A stretch of DNA of 64,000 nt from Cynocephalus volans (GCF_027409185.1 NC_084469.1:103231835-103295834), one strand, 5' to 3'. Counted from the first letter of the stretch, positions 44,901-59,900 are shown. Program-made: numbers and translations. The notes: generated by a model not told the origin, from the sequence alone.

Positions 44901-47900
44901 GATGGGGACAACCTCCTGGCTTGGAGCGAAGGGTCCCCTCTGAGGAACAGAGGAGCTGAAGAGGGAAACAAGGTTGGGACCAAATTGCGTTTTACAAGCT
45001 ATGGGACCTTTTTCCTGTATGTGGATACAAGATGCACGCCCTTTTTCACAGGGGCCTAATGTGATCAGAATGGTATTTACTGAGGATTGCTCTGGCAACA
45101 AAATACCTGGTTTGCTGGAGTAGGGAGAGACAAGCCTCAGGGAGCTTCCAGACTAAGGAGCGTAACAGGAATGTAAATGAATGGTTTCACCTTGGCCTGC
45201 TCCAGAAGGGAGTCAGAGCTCAAAAGTAGTGCTCTGGAACAGAAGGTTAATTCTACTGAAGCCATCAGGGATAAGAACCGTGACCAGGGGTAGTGAATGA
45301 CCTGCCTGCATAGTTGTCGCAGTTCAATCAAAATAGATGCTAGTATTTTTTTTTTTTTTTTTTTTTTTTTGGCACTGGCTGTAAGGGAATCCGAACCCTT
45401 GACCTTGGCGTTGCAACACGGTGCTCTAACCGAGTTAACCAGCGAGCCCTCCAGTATTTTAAAAACCGGTTGATTTCACATCAAAATCTGACTTTATACT
45501 TCTGAAAAATTGGAAAGCCTGACAACCCTGGGCCTTGTGCCCTGAAGCCAAGCGGATGGTGGTGCCAACTTCAGGAGGGGCATGTTGTCCCACTGGCCTG
45601 AGTTCCCTCCTTGCTCACCGTTGCCCCGACACAGAGGTCTTGCACCAGCTGCCAGTTGTCCCCTCACTTGCACTGGTTTGTTTCTTCAAATAGAGAAGCA
45701 TTTTTCTGAACCCAGGTTTCCATCAGATGTGGATAAATGTCGTTTACCCTCTGCCTGCATTAGACCCACCCCCTCCTACTGTTCCAGGGAGTCCCGAGGT
45801 GGCCTGGCTTCCGGTGTCAGGCCCCGTTCCCCACGCCATGCCCGCCTCCTGGCCCCACCCCTTCCTCGCCTCTGCAGGGCCCTGCAGAGTCTCATAGCGT
45901 GACCCTCTTGGGCAGTTTGGAAATCGAGAAGTTCTGCAAATCTGATTTTTGCTTTTCATTTGACAAGCAAAATATGAGCTGCCACGTGGGGCTCTTTATA
46001 ATCTCTGTGTATCCAATTTAGTATGACTATTCACGCGTATTGCTGTGAAGGCGTGCTTGGTTACGGATGTTGCTGAGACTGCTGGGGATAATATCAGTTA
46101 TGTGTACCTTGTTACTTTTATAAAACCTGAAAAGTTTGTAATCCAAAATGTGTGACAGGTAAGGGGTTGTGGACCCCCTTCCGGGGCAGTTGGGGGCCCT
46201 GCTGTAAGATCATAAGTGGAAATTGGCCAACACCGTGAGCAGTCCCTGGTCACCAAGCACTGGCCTTCCATGTGGGGATCTGGATCAGGAGGCAGGGTCT
46301 TTCAACAGGACAGGAGAAGGGTGTGGCATGAACTCACCTGGTGACTCTGAGATGTCAGGGCTCAGGCACTTAGACCAGGTTGATTTAGCAGATGGGAGAG
46401 GCTCTGGAGACCTTCGATGGCAGGTTTGGCTCCTTTCTGAGGGAGCCCGCTCTGCATCTGGGATATGCTGTAGAACCTGGGGAGGCAGTTGCCAGGCCAT
46501 CAGGGGAAGTAGCCCCTTAGGAGAGAGGAGAGAGGGCCGATGGAGGCTCTGACCTGAGACAGACCTGGCTGCTCCAGATTGAGAGTAGAGGCCAGGAGAG
46601 GCTTCAGTCAGCTCAGAGCTAGGATTATTTATTTGGTCTGTGGATGTTCCCCCCCAGCAGGGAACATGAGCCCCCTCAAAACTGAACAGTTTCGTACAGG
46701 GGTACGAAGGACAAGCATCAGTGGTTGTGATGTTGGAGGAGCCTCCAGGCTTCACTTTCTCTTCCTGACTATGGAAAGCGGGTGACAGTGAATATCCCTG
46801 TCATGGAGAAGCGAGAGAACACACGTGAAATGCTTTGCCCTGTGCATCTGGCTCCAAGTAAGTGTTGATGTGGATTCTCTGCACATTTTTCTGCGCAAAG
46901 CCTCCCCCACATTTGATTAGATTAGAAGAGGGATCTGTGACCCAAGAAAGGGTGAAGGTTATTGGGGTACAGCACCAGATTGGGTAGTGAAGGGTGTCCC
47001 TGGCTGGTAAGGGGTTGGGGGGCCATGAGAGGGGGAAGTGGGGGCCCTGGGCAGGGCGGGGCTGCCTCTCCAGGGTGGGGAGAAGCTGTGAAAGGCAGAA
47101 AGGAGAGGCTGCCAGAGGTCAGCACATAGCCGAGGGGCAGTCACTGGATTTCCGATCAGGAGGTCACAGGTGACATCAATCAGGAGGTCACAGGAGACTT
47201 CGGAGAGCAGCCCCCTGGAGGGCTGGGGCGGGGGAGAAGCCCCCGCCAGATGGCAGGTCTGGAATAGGGGGAGGGTGGAGAGAGGTGGGGAAGCCGACCT
47301 TTCCCACTCTCCCCGGTGGCAGGGCCCACAGAAGGTTTGGGTAGACCTGCCTTTTCATTCATCCAACCAGAAATATGTGTGGAGAGTGAACTTCCTGCCT
47401 GTTTAGTGCAGTAATTACCATTCTTCCAGCTTTCAAGAGTCAGCAAAAATTCCCTGAGCATCTGCTGTGTGCCAGGTACTGTTTTAGGAGCTGCGGATTC
47501 AGTGACACCAGAGATAAATGCACAGTCCAACATTCGTGGGTCTGGGGGCATTGTGCAACAGGCGCTAAATCAGCAGTCACCTAAACTCCCTGGTTCCGAG
47601 TGGTGACCAGTGCCTCAGGGAACATGAAATGAGCTGAGGGGCTCTATTGAGAGGGGGAAGGGTTGGTCAAGGAAGGCCTCCCTGCTCAGGAGGGGGCATT
47701 AAAGCCAGTGGAGAAGAGCAGATGAGACAGGAGGCACAGTGAGGCTCGTGGCTAAGAGCACAGACTGGAGCCAGCAGCCTGGTCCTGACCCTGCTCCTCA
47801 CCATCCACGTGATTGCTGTGTGTCTCAGTTTCCTCAGCTGTAAAATGGAGATCTTGACAGCATCTCCCTTAACGGGTTGTTGTGAGTGGTGAGCTGGTAG

Positions 47901-50900
47901 AATAAAGTGCTTAAAGTAGTTTCTAGTGCATGGTACCTCCCCCAGCAGGAGGGAAGACCTGCTCTGAGAGTGAACTTGTGGCCTAGCATGGCCAAGGGCA
48001 GCCGAGCGGCTAGTGTGGCTGGAGCAGGGGAGGGGTGGGCCCCAACAAGGGGTGTGGCTTTTATTCCAAGAGTTACTTGGAGAGAAGAGACCCTTGTTGA
48101 GGCAGGCTCAAGCCCAGCTCTGCCCCACCCCCGTCCTTTCCTAGCAGGGCAAATCATGGATGGATACCTTGGCCGCCCCAAATCTCATCTTCCTGTTGGT
48201 GGGGAGGATTCCGTGAGGGGCTTAACTGGTGGAGGGTGACCTTGACTAGGATAATATCTGTGCCTGGACCATAGACACAGCCTGTGCAAGTCAGACACAG
48301 TCCCCAGCTCTGGTGCACTCCTGGTCTTGGGGAGCTGAGAGAAAGTGGACAAGGAACCCCATCTCCCCACTGCTGGGGATATGGCCCAGGGAGCCCCCAC
48401 AAAGAGAATGGCATTAGGGGCAGGGGAAAGGCTGGCCTAGCCAGAGAGAGTTGAGGTGGGAAGGAGGGAAGTCCCGGGATGAGGCGGGGCAGCGGGATGT
48501 GCTTCTGTCTCTCCAGGGTCCCTGTCTCTCCAGCAGGGCCGGCTTGGCCGTCACTGGCTCCCGTGCATTCCCGTTCCCCTCCTGGACCTCCACATCCTCT
48601 TTGTGTTGGAAGCTGCTGGTGGTCATGATTAGCATAAGCTGTGCAGCTACCTTGGTGTGACCTTGTGATCTTGGTCAAGTGACCTCAGTTCCTCTTCAGT
48701 TTCCTCCCATAAAATGGAGGGGGGTTTTAAGGATCTGCCCACAGTCAGGGCAGGTGAATAACAATCTGATATCATTGGTCTCCTAAACCTGCCGTATGGT
48801 CTGGAAGAGAAGGTGTGTCAGGGCAGCAAGGTGCAGGGGCAGATTAGAAACCCCCCAAGATAGGTAGAGCTGGGAGGGGCTCAGAGCAGCACCCTTGGAA
48901 ATCCTGCTCGAGAGTCTCTCGTTGTCCGCAGTGACTCAGGAGGGAGCCCCTTTCCCTTTGTGAGGTTTATCTGTCCCCAAGGCTTTCTTCTTCACACTCT
49001 GGACCTTCTCCCATTATCTCACTCTGGGGAAGCTTCAGGATTCAGAGTCCAAGGAATAGTCTTCAGGGTGGGGCCCTCAGCATCCTTCACGTCTCCCAGA
49101 GCTGCCCTGGTAGCTGCCCTGCCGCTTTAGACACTACACAGCTCTGATTTTTGGTTGAAGAATCTGGGGTCCCCAACTCCACCACCACTGCCACCCTTGT
49201 TCCCCGACAACCAGGAAAGTGAAGGCGATTGAGATTAGGCCTGAAGGAGTTGGGTCCGCAGATTCTGTGGCCTTCAGGTGTCTCCTGTGGTGGTTATTCT
49301 CTTTACTATCTATTTAATTCCTTTTAATCAACATACACAGATGCCCAGGCCTCAGGTGTTCTGTTTGAGGTGCTGGACAGTTGTGGACACTATTGTAACC
49401 GCCACCCAAAGCCAGAGACAGAACTGGTCCCTCACCCTCTGGGTGGCTTTTGTTCAGTGGGGCCGTAGCCCCTCCTCTCCCGTCTGCTCCTCTCTTGCTG
49501 CCAGGCAGGGCATTCTCGAAAACAGGTCCAGACTGGTTTGGGGGGCTCTGTCCCCACCCTGCCCCCCACCGGGAGAACCCCCTTTTATTCCACCTTTTTG
49601 TCTGTTGAAAGCGATTCATTACCCACCACTTTGGCAAGAGCAGGCCTGGGCTGTTTGTCTTTAAGATCATTGGCAGGTCTTTTCTGCTGCTGATTGTGTT
49701 TGGAGCCGGGGTTCATTTTCTCTGGGTGCGCTACACACATAAGAGCGTGATGGTTTCAAGTATAGAATCCTGCTTGGCAACATAAGCTAAGAGGAGACTG
49801 GCCGGTCATCCACAGCTTCCCCTGCCTGCCCCGCCGTGGCATGTGAATAATAACCAAAGACGGGTTGGGGGACCTCTTGCAGATCCCAGAGGGACATCCT
49901 GGAGAATTCGCCACCACATTCTCCCTTGAGCTGGAGCGGAAGGAGAAGGCAGGCTGGAGCTTCTAGATTTTTGTTGTGTCTGTGTCTGAGTCCTCGAGCC
50001 ACCCCCCAGGTGGGGGTATCAGAGTGCCTGGCTCTTCCTTTTCCCTCCTCTACCCCATGTCCCTGCTCACTGGCACTCCCAGGCCCTACCGTAGCTAATG
50101 TTTGCTGAGTACGAGTGATGTGCCAGGTGGGCCCCCTTCCAAGCACTTTACGTTCATTGACTGGTCTGACCATCAGACCAGCCCCGAAGGTCAGCCTGGC
50201 AGGGAGCCCCAGTAGCCACAGCTCACTCCTTTGTTTACACAAAGAAACTGAGGCACTGAAAGGTCTGGGGCAGAGGTGGGGTATGAACCCAGGTTTGGTC
50301 TTGAGGCCGCCACCCGGCCACCAGGCCCTGCAACCCCTCACCCCACTTCTCCCAGCCTCTGATTCCTCCACAGGTCAGTGTGGTGAAAAGTAAACTTAGC
50401 ATCTGTCAGGGATAAGGCACCCATGCAAGGCTTGTCCCTGCCACCCGTCTGGTCCTTGTCCTATATCACTGCATCAACCATGACAGACTCTTCTGGAGCT
50501 CCTCAAAGCCAGGCTCCTCTCATTCCTGCCTCATCGCCGATTCTTTGTGTTGTCAGGCAGTGTCTGTCCCCTCTCACCTGTGCCACATCTGGAATCACAT
50601 CTGGTGAGGCAGCCTGCAGGCCCCAGGGCAGGAGGCAGCCCTCCTAACTCAAACATCCTGTTCTCTGAGCCAGGGTGGGGCCAGAGGGGCTCTCCGAGCC
50701 CCCAGGGGCCTGGTGGAGGCCCTTCCTCCAGCAGCTCAGCCCCAGGACATCCTGTTCCTCCTCTGGGCTCTAGGCCCCACTCCAAGCAGGCCTCAGCCCC
50801 AGGGCAGCTTCTCCCCGCCCCAGCTGCAATTTCCCCTGTTTGTCATGCTCCACCTAGGCTGCCCCTGCCTCATCCTCCCGCCTCCTCCAGGTTGGTCTCT

Positions 50901-53900
50901 CCGGAGCCACCCCTGGTCTGTGGGTTGAGGCCCCTTGGCTAGCCCGAGGGCAGGCACCCACCTCAGCTTCCTGCGCTGGGCACACTGTCCCCGGCAGCAG
51001 TGAGAGGCCAGTTGCTCTGGAACTGGTCCCCCTCTGCAGCCTGGGGTCCTCTTGCTGCTCCTTAACAAGCCTCACTCCAACTCTGACTTCACAACCTCTG
51101 TAAGTGTCCCCTCTGCCCAGTTCCTGCCATGTGGTGTAGGCGGTGGGGGCCCTTGGTGGACCCCCTTCCAGCCCTAGGAGGCAGGCTCAATTGCGCCCCT
51201 GTAGTGGTAAGGCTTCGGGATCAATGGGGTCTGGCTCTGCCCTGGCTGTGTCATTCCCAGCACCCTGAGTGTACCCCTAACAACCTTCCCAGGCAGACTC
51301 TCCTTCTGGCTGGGATGGGGTTTGGCTGTCTTTGGACTAGCTTCTTGGGTTCCCAGGCCAAGCTGCTCTGAGCATGTCATTGCCCTGTGTCTTGGTTTCC
51401 CCCCTTGGAATATGGGGTTAAGGGCATCCTGGAGGGAGGTTATTGGGAGCATTAACCCAGGGTCCACACAGCTAGTGCCTAAGACTGTTACCTGGCGTTC
51501 CAGAATCTCAGCCTCAAAGTCTCTGTTGGAGAAGAAAGGCCAGGCGAGTGCGGCCTAGCAGCCCAGCATGGGGGGCTGCTGGTGTGGGTCGGTTTTGTTG
51601 CTTTGCCCCCCTTTTTCATAATTATCCACTAAGCTCCCGGGCTTTCAGGGCTGAGGAACCCCAGCACACATCTGCTGTGCCTTTTGTAGCTCACAAAGCC
51701 CCAGCGGCAGTGGCAGCGGGGACAGCCGCTGATTAGCATGGATGAGGAGACATTTGCATGTAGTAACTCCCAAATCAGTGCCCTGAGCATTCTCGGAAAA
51801 GCTAGGCTCTTTCTTTGTATTGTCCTTCTCTTCTTGGGGTCCCCCTTTTGCACACCTGCAGTCCAGACCAGGCCCTCAGGGGAAGCCTTTAACCCCAAAG
51901 GTGGGGCTGGCCTCTGCCCCTCGTGGAGTCCCCTGCTGAGTGTCCCTTCCAGGCCTCGAACCTCTGAAACCACTTGCAGATTTGTAAGGTTTGGGTGTCC
52001 CCAGCACGAGGCCTTCTGCACTGAGTGACCTGGCCTGGCGTTTCTCAGGTGCCATCCCCAGCAGTCTTCTGAGAGCAGAGCCAGCAGTGGGTGGTGGGTG
52101 GGAGACAGTGGCCCAAGTAGTGTACCAGGGGCCATGGGGTCTTTGGCCTTGCCAAGATACCACAGGAAACCCCCAGGACATCACTGTCACCTGGCCCTGC
52201 CCATTTGCCTCCTAGCATCCTGTCACTGGGTGACTTCAGGATCGTTTTTTTGGATTCCGGAAGCCTGTAGTCTCTGTGGGGGGGACTCTCCTGAGGTAGA
52301 TTTATCTTTTTGACTTTGTGAGTTGCTCTGTAAATGGCCAACCCCAGACCCCACAGTCAGCCTTTGGGGCCAGCAAAGGTGGCTGTTCGTTATTATGAAA
52401 TACTGTCAAAGGAAGAAAGATTCATATGTCAAATGCCTGTGCACTTTCCACCCCCCCCTTTAAGAAATAACACATTGGTGAGACAGTGGAGGGCCTTCCC
52501 CATCAGGTCTCCCTCCCCTGAGGTGAGCTTAGCTAACTAACTGCAAGTCAGAAAACCTAACCTGTCACCTGCGAAGCTTACAATCAAGGAGGTTCCCAAG
52601 CAGAGCCCACTGTCAGCCACCCAGCCAAATGGCTGCTCCCTGGCCTGAAGGAGTGTGCCCAGCCTGGGGCTGTAAACCCAAGGGGTCCAATCAGGCTGGG
52701 TCGGGGGTGGCCACATGGGGGACAGGTTTGGGCCCACCGTGGTCTTGCGTCCAGAATTCTCTCCAGGTCTCCTCTCTGCTCTTTGCCTTGGGCCAGAGTA
52801 CCTTGGGGACCTGGGGGCTGAGACTGGCATTCTGTGCTGACACCACCCTGCTGTGTGCCCATGGGTCTTGACCTGGGCATGGGGTGTGTTCATAGTCATG
52901 ACAACACTCTTTGAGCAATGCGTTATTTCAATAAAGCTGAGGTTTAGGGAGTTAGGTGAAGGTCCCTTGCTTGTAGGTGGCAGGGCCCAGGTTCAAACCT
53001 GGGTCTAAGTGACCCCAGAGCTGGGGTTCCTGGTGGGGGAAGGAGAGGGCTTTCCCAGGTGACGGCTGCCCCACCTCCATCATGCCCACTGTGGGCCCAC
53101 CGGGTGGGTGTGGGGCAGCTGTGTCACAGCAGAGGCTCAGGGCCTGTTCCCACCACCCTCCCCCATATGGCAGTGCCTGAAAGATGATGGTGGGGGTGCG
53201 CTCCAAAGTCAGGCCTGCCCACTGGCAGGGTGTGGGAGGGGGCAGACTACTTGCATGGATGCCAGGTCTCCCCTGCTGTCCTCCGCTGTCGCGATTGCCT
53301 TTTGTCTGCTATCTTTCGTGTACTGGGTAGAAATTCAAACCCCTCTGGAGGGTGTGACATGAAAAGTCAGCCTCATCATGCTTCCACACTGCCTGCGACC
53401 TTGGTTTTTCAGGCACACACAGGCACGCTTGCGTAAATCTCTACCCACAGAGCTTCAAGTTACGCACATTTAAACAGTGGGAGAGGAGGGTGTGGATTGA
53501 AAGTACAGGCAGCCCCTGAAGTCACTGTGTTTCTAGGCAAGCCCCATGCATGCCGTCCCTCCCCCGCTCTCATTTTTACACCTGTGGTGCATGTATTTTA
53601 CACTTCTCTCTCCTTAATAGTGTGGCTCAGTCACCTTCACGTCTGTGTCTACAGATCAGTCTTTCTTTTAGTTGGCTGCACCTTCATTCATTCATTTAAT
53701 GGGTATTTAGGTTTTCTGTTGCTTCGGATTTATTTGTTTCTAGGTATGTCTTTGCAGATGTTTGCAAGTAGAGGTTGTATGATATGGCCTTGCAGGGGGA
53801 TTTCTGGGTTGGAAGTCTTTGACCAATTGCCATGCCATGCCCCGGAGCTCCCAGATCTGGTGCTCCAGAGGAGGAGCTGGGATTCACCCGGAGGGCAGGG

Positions 53901-56900
53901 CTGGGCCAGAAGAGCCCAGGGTGACCTCACAGTCCTCAGATACCCCGGGGCTGGGCAGAGTGTGGCAGCAGCTGCTTCTGATCTTCTCTGAGGACAGCGC
54001 CTGAGGGAGGGTCTGGCTTAGGTTACGGCTGGAGAGGGAGGCTAGGCCAGCTAAGATTCCTGGGTTGGGGTATGCTTGTAAGACAGGCATTGATCTGCCA
54101 CTTACTACTGCCTCTGTGATCATGGAATCCCCGTGGGAGGGATGGAAGGGAGGGCGGTTCCAGCATAGGGCCCTGGTGCTGGCTGGATTATGTCCTCTCA
54201 CTCCTTGGGATGTGTCTTAACTGCCACTGAACAGATGAGGAAACCAAGGCCCAAGGTCACACAGCGAGTTTGGCCCTGAACCCAAGTCCTCCTTGACGCC
54301 AAAGCTCATCGTTTTAACCACTTTCCTTCTTGGTTCTCCCTGCTGGGTATGGGATGGAGGAGAAGTTTCTGGTGCCCACACTTTAGAAACAAGTTCACCA
54401 CTGCCAGGGCAGCAGGGCCTGGCTTGGAGGTCACCTCCCCACTGAGTCTGTCTGTAATGTGAATTGTACCCCTGTCCATGCACATCCGCTTCCCTGTTGC
54501 CTTTCCTTCCAGCACTTACTACAGCTCCTGTTATCCTGTCTCCGCTCCGGTGTGCTGTGAGCTGTCTGCCTCCCACTGGCAGCTCTCTGCGTGGGAAGGC
54601 AGGGCCCGGCTTTCTCGTTCCCCGTGGGTCCCCTGTGCCTGCGCTTGGCACTGAGTGGGCTGCGCAGAGAGAAGCCGGCTGGGTGAGCTTAGGGAAGCAC
54701 CTTGATTGTTCCATGCCTGTGCGGGTGGGTGTGCGGTGGGGGGGGGTCTCATTCTCCTCTTTACCTAACTCTCCTCTTTTACTGTGGAATATCTTCCCTG
54801 GAAGGTGGGCAGCCCATGTTGTACAGTAGGAGGTGATTTAATAAAAGCTCCAACATTTGGACCAGTGTTTCTGCATCCCTCTCTCCCACAAGTCTACTGA
54901 GATAAAGAGCTTTAATTACTCCTCCATTTGGTGGCGGTAATAATTTTCTCTATTGCTGGAGAGGCCAGGGCTTCAAATGTGGCTTCACCCCACCCCAAGC
55001 TGGTGGAGGCTCCTTCATCTCTCCCCTGTTCTTTTTTTTTTTTTTTTTTTTTTTGTCCTTTTCGTGACCGGCACTCAGCCAGTGAGTGCATCGGCCATTC
55101 CTATATAGGATCCGAACCCGCGGCGGGAGCGTCACTGCGCTCCCAGCGCAGCACTCTCCCGAGTGTGCCACGGGCTCGGCCCCATCTCTCCCCTGTTCTC
55201 CATCTGCCAGAGAACATTCCTCATCTTGTACAGGGGTGGAAGGTTTTATGGCTAGAGAGTTGAACTCCAGGCATTTGTCTCAGGTCTCAGGACCCCCGCT
55301 TTGTTCCTTTGCTTTCCAGAAGCGAGGAGAACTGTAAAGGCAGGGAGTGTTGCTGTGTGCCCGCCCAGTGCCCGCATTTCTGAGCAGGGGAGCGGCTTCC
55401 CCAGCCAAGGCCATGCTCATGGTCAGGGGCAGGCTGGCACTGGACTTTGGCACCTGGACCCCACCCCCTGCTGCCTCCTGTGCTTAGGGAAGGGGCCAGG
55501 CCTCTTCTGCCCCAGGTACACTATTCAGGTGAGTACCCCCAACGTGCCAGGTGATATGCTGGCCACCTCCAGAGCCTAGGTCTGCACTTCACAGGGTAGT
55601 CAGGTGGGTGAGCAAGGCAGGCGTTAAGTCAGGAGCCACTATGCATACCAGCAATAGGAGCTTGTCCAGGAAGTGCTGGAGGGCTTCCAGGAGGAGGCGA
55701 CAAGGAAACAGGCAGAGAGGGCAGGGGTAAGGGGACTGCTGCCCTGGTCTTGGGAGGAGGGAGTGGCGAAGGCCAGTGCAGCATGGCAGGAGACACACAG
55801 GGGGCTGCAGTGACGCTGCAGTGTTGGCAGGGGGCTTGTGAGACCCGTAAGGAGTTTGGCCTTGTTCTGGAAAGCTCTAGGAAACTGTGAAGGCGTGTCC
55901 GGCAGGTGAGCCACCACAGCAGATTGGCTGTGTTAGACACTGTGTGACTGGTAAGGTGGACTGGGAGATGACTGAGACATGGCACGTCCTCCTGGGACCA
56001 TCTGGTTGGAGAGTCCCTGGAGATAGGACTTTGTGTCCTCTTTTTTTTTTTCCCATAGCTAGCCAGTACAGGGATTGAACCCTAGACCTTGGTGTTATCA
56101 GTACCATGCTCTAATCAGTTGAGATAACTGGCCAGCCCTTTTCCTGTCCTTTGGAGGCCCTCCTAGGGTGCCAGACCCTGGGTTAGGCCCAGGGCTGTGG
56201 TGGTGGACAGAGGAGGCGGGACACCTGCGGTCTGTGCCGATTGTTTTCTTGTGTGTGTTCTTCAAGCCTGGGACCAGGGAGTCCCCTGTGCCATAGGGTC
56301 CCCCAGATTCTACTGCCCCAGAGACAAGGAGAGGACATGCCAGTGGTTGATTCCATGATGGGTGGGGAGCAGGCAGCCTGTGTTCCCCAAGAGCCACCCT
56401 CTTCCCAGCCCCTGCTTGGCCAGCCATTAGCCCCTCAGCTCTACCTCTAGCGCTGTCCTCTCCTCTCTGTGTGTCTCTCCCACAGCACGTGGTCCCAGCC
56501 AGATTCCCACACCACGTGTCCCTGGGGCCTCTCGCGGTCCCTCAGCAGCCCTCCCACAAAGCAGCCTGCCTTGCTAGGGAGTCTGTCTCAGCAGTCTCCT
56601 TGGTGGCTTCGTTGTCTGTGTCCCCCCTTTCTACATGCCTTCCTCATGTTATTTCTTCTTACTGGCGGATTTGTTCCTGGTCTCCTTTCTGGGCTGGATA
56701 AGGTGCCACTTTGAGGCTCCCACAGTGCCCTTCACCTGGGAATCGTTGTCACTCTGCCACACAGCTGTCCTCACCTCCTCTGGGATGAGGAGCATCCCAC
56801 TGCCCAATGTCTGCTGAGCAAATGAGGAAGTGGGTGGGGTGGGGGCTTAGCACCCAGCCTCTGCACCTGTAGTGCTGTGGGATTTGTAAATAAAGTTTTA

Positions 56901-59900
56901 TTGGCACAGACATGCTCCCTGGTTTACATATTGTCTGCTGCAAGGCAGAATTGAGTCATTGTAGCAGAGATCAGACTGTCCGCAAAACTGAAAATATTTA
57001 CTGTCTGGTCCTTTACAGAGAAAATTGGCCAAGTTCTGCTGTAGGAAGCACAGAGAAGTCGTGTGGGACATTGGTTAGGAGCAGGAACCCTGGAGCCTGT
57101 CAGCTCGACAGCCACTCTCTTGTGTGACTTGAGTGAGATTCTTAGCCTCTCTGAGCAAATGGGTTGTAAGACTAGATATTCCCAAGGTTGATGAAAGGAG
57201 GTCCATACAAAGTGGGAACAGAGCCTGGTCCCTGGAGAGTGTTGTCATTCCTATGTCACATGACACCCCAGCCTCAGCAGGGTGTGGGCAGGCGGGAGAC
57301 CTGGCTTGCGGAGCGAACTGGGTGTTTGTGACATGGGTACACGGGGGTCTTGCTTCCCCGGGTGAGTGAGTCAGGTGGCCTCCAAGATGACACATTTTCC
57401 CAGCCTGTCAGGGACCCACCTGAGTGCTGCTTGCCCTGTGGAGTTGTCCCCTGTGATTCTAGCCCCTCATCCTCTAGCCCCAGAACTTCAGCAGCACAGA
57501 TTTGCAGTGGGGTGGGGCAGACATCCCTGAGGTGGCCATGGCATTACTAACACGCCTCAGGCTGGTGTTGTTTTCTTCGTGCCCCCTGTTGGAGACCCCA
57601 CCTTGAGGGAGCCTCTCTAAAGAAGCAGCCCCAGACAGGCATCTGTTCAGGGCTCTGGCCTGCCTTGTTCCTCTTACTGCAGGGAGAAGAAATTCTGCTC
57701 TGGTTCAACCTCGATGAGCCAGAACCCAGCACAATCTCTTGGTCCCAGAGCTCCCTTTTGGGTCACCCCCACCTGCTTGCCCCTCTTCCTGTCCCCTACC
57801 TCTCCAGGCCATGTGCACATAGCCCCCAAAATACACCAGCTGATATAGCAGCGATGGTGCTTTCTAGATTGATATCTAGAGGCTGACACGGGGGCCTTTC
57901 TGAATCTTGGAGCCCTCAAGGGCCTGCCTCCATCCAAGGCTCACCCACAGCTGGCTGAATAAAGAGACAACTTGAGAGGCTGGCTGCCAGCCATGGCGTC
58001 TACCAGGAGTTTCCTGATGGATAGGGCTGTGTCGAGGGGGGGGCATCTGGTCACCACTGCCACATCCAGGTCCCTGTGGCTTCCCTCCCAGGATGCCCTC
58101 CCCCTGGGGTACTGTCTGGGAACGAGGAGGCAGGGTGTGCATTACCCACCTGACCACAGGTGACCCCGGGCCAGTGACCGAGCCTGAGCCCATCTGAGCA
58201 GTTGTCCACTGGGCCCATCTGAGTGGGGGGGACTTTTGGGGGAGGACACAGCATGTGCAAAGGCCCAGAACCTGCTCATTTAGGGATGTGGAAGGCCAGG
58301 GGGAAGGGTCTGGGGACGGGTACAGATCATACCGGACCTGGACTGCCAGTCCAAGAGCTAGGATGTCTCCCCAACCAAGGTTTTGAAAAGCAGCAGGGAA
58401 CACGGTCCAGCTTGTTTTTTGTTTGCTTGTTTGTCAGATATTTCCCAGGGGTCTCCTGTGTGCCAAAGCCTGGCTTGGGGTATAGCTGTGCCTGTCAGAA
58501 GAGGCTGCTGCTGCCGTGATGAGACACAGCTCGCCCTCAGCCCTGGCCTCCCTGGCCCAAGCCCAGCCCTGGGCGCAGCCAAGCTTCCCTTGGCCACAGG
58601 TCCTGTGGTCGCCCGCCTGGCGCCAGGTTGGAGAGGGGTGCCCAGGGCAACTGGTTGGGTTGCCAGGCTGCTTTGTAAACAGAGGCCCTCCCTGGGTCTA
58701 CTTGCTGTTGCTCAGGCACAGGCAACAGATTGACTTTATCTCCTGCTGCAGGAGGGGTGTGGTCACCATGCCAAGGTTTGGTGTCCCTTCCTGGGACCCA
58801 CTTATAGCTGGATCTGCGACCATCTTATCTTGGGTCCCTGTGGGCGCAGTATGGCTGTGAGCCTGGGACAGTGGCCTGCCAATACCCTCCTCCCTCCTGC
58901 TCATGGTCAGAAGGTTCCACCATGCCCTGCCCCCTCAGGAGGGCAGCACCTGGCCCTGAAGTGAGAGGGAGTCTGGCAGGGCCCCCGGGTGTGGCGGGGA
59001 GCCCTTGTCCAGGCCCTGGCCCTTGCCTGGTCCTCCCAACAGGGGAACAAGGGTCCACCGAATCCCTGCAGGCCCCTCCTATCTGGACTCACCAAGTCAG
59101 AGCATTGTTTTTCTCTTGCTGCAAAATTCACAGTAACATAAAATAAACCATTTTACGCTGTTGTGTAACCATTATTTCCTACATCTACTCCCAAAACATT
59201 TTCACCCCCCAAAGGGAACCACATATTCATTAAGCAGTTGCTGCTGTTCCTACCCTCCCCCCACCCTTGGCTACCACCGGTTTGCTTTCTGTCTCCCTGG
59301 ATATACATGCTCTGCATATTATGTGACCTTCTGTGTCTGGCTTCTTTCACTGAGCATGTTTTTGATAGTCATCCATGTTACTGCACATATCAGTGCTTTC
59401 TTTCTTTCTTTCTTTCTTTTTGGCAGCTGGCTGGTGTGGAGATCTGAACCCTTGACCTTGGTGTTATAACATCACGCTCTAACCAACTGAGCTAACTGGC
59501 CAGCCCCCAGTACTTTATTTCTTTTTATGGCTGAATAATATTGTTTTATAGATATACCATATTTTCTTTATCCATTTGAGGGACATTTGGGTTGTGTTTC
59601 TACTTTTTGGGCTATTGTGAATAGTACTGCCATGAATATTTGCATACAAGTATTTGACTCTCTGCTTAGAATTTTTTGGAGTATACTTAAGAGTGGAGTT
59701 GCTCAGTCAAATGGTAATTCCTTTTTTTTTTTTTTTTTGGAGTTAAGAGCTGTTTATATATTGTGGGTACTAGATCCTTATCAGATACATGATTGGAAAA
59801 TACTTTCTCTCATTCCGTAGGTTGTCTTCACTTTCTTGATAATGTCCTTTGATGTACAAAAGTTTTTAATTTTGGTGAAGTCCAATTTATGTGTTTTTTT

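Noticed and set aside
45935-46200. Possible conserved noncoding element
   Set aside because: AT-rich sequence with transposon-like features but no recognisable family or motif; nothing can be claimed without alignment.
55033-55182. CRISPR-like or regulatory short repeats
   Set aside because: The repeated gcgctccc motifs belong to dispersed SINE copies with poly(A) tails and target-site duplications.
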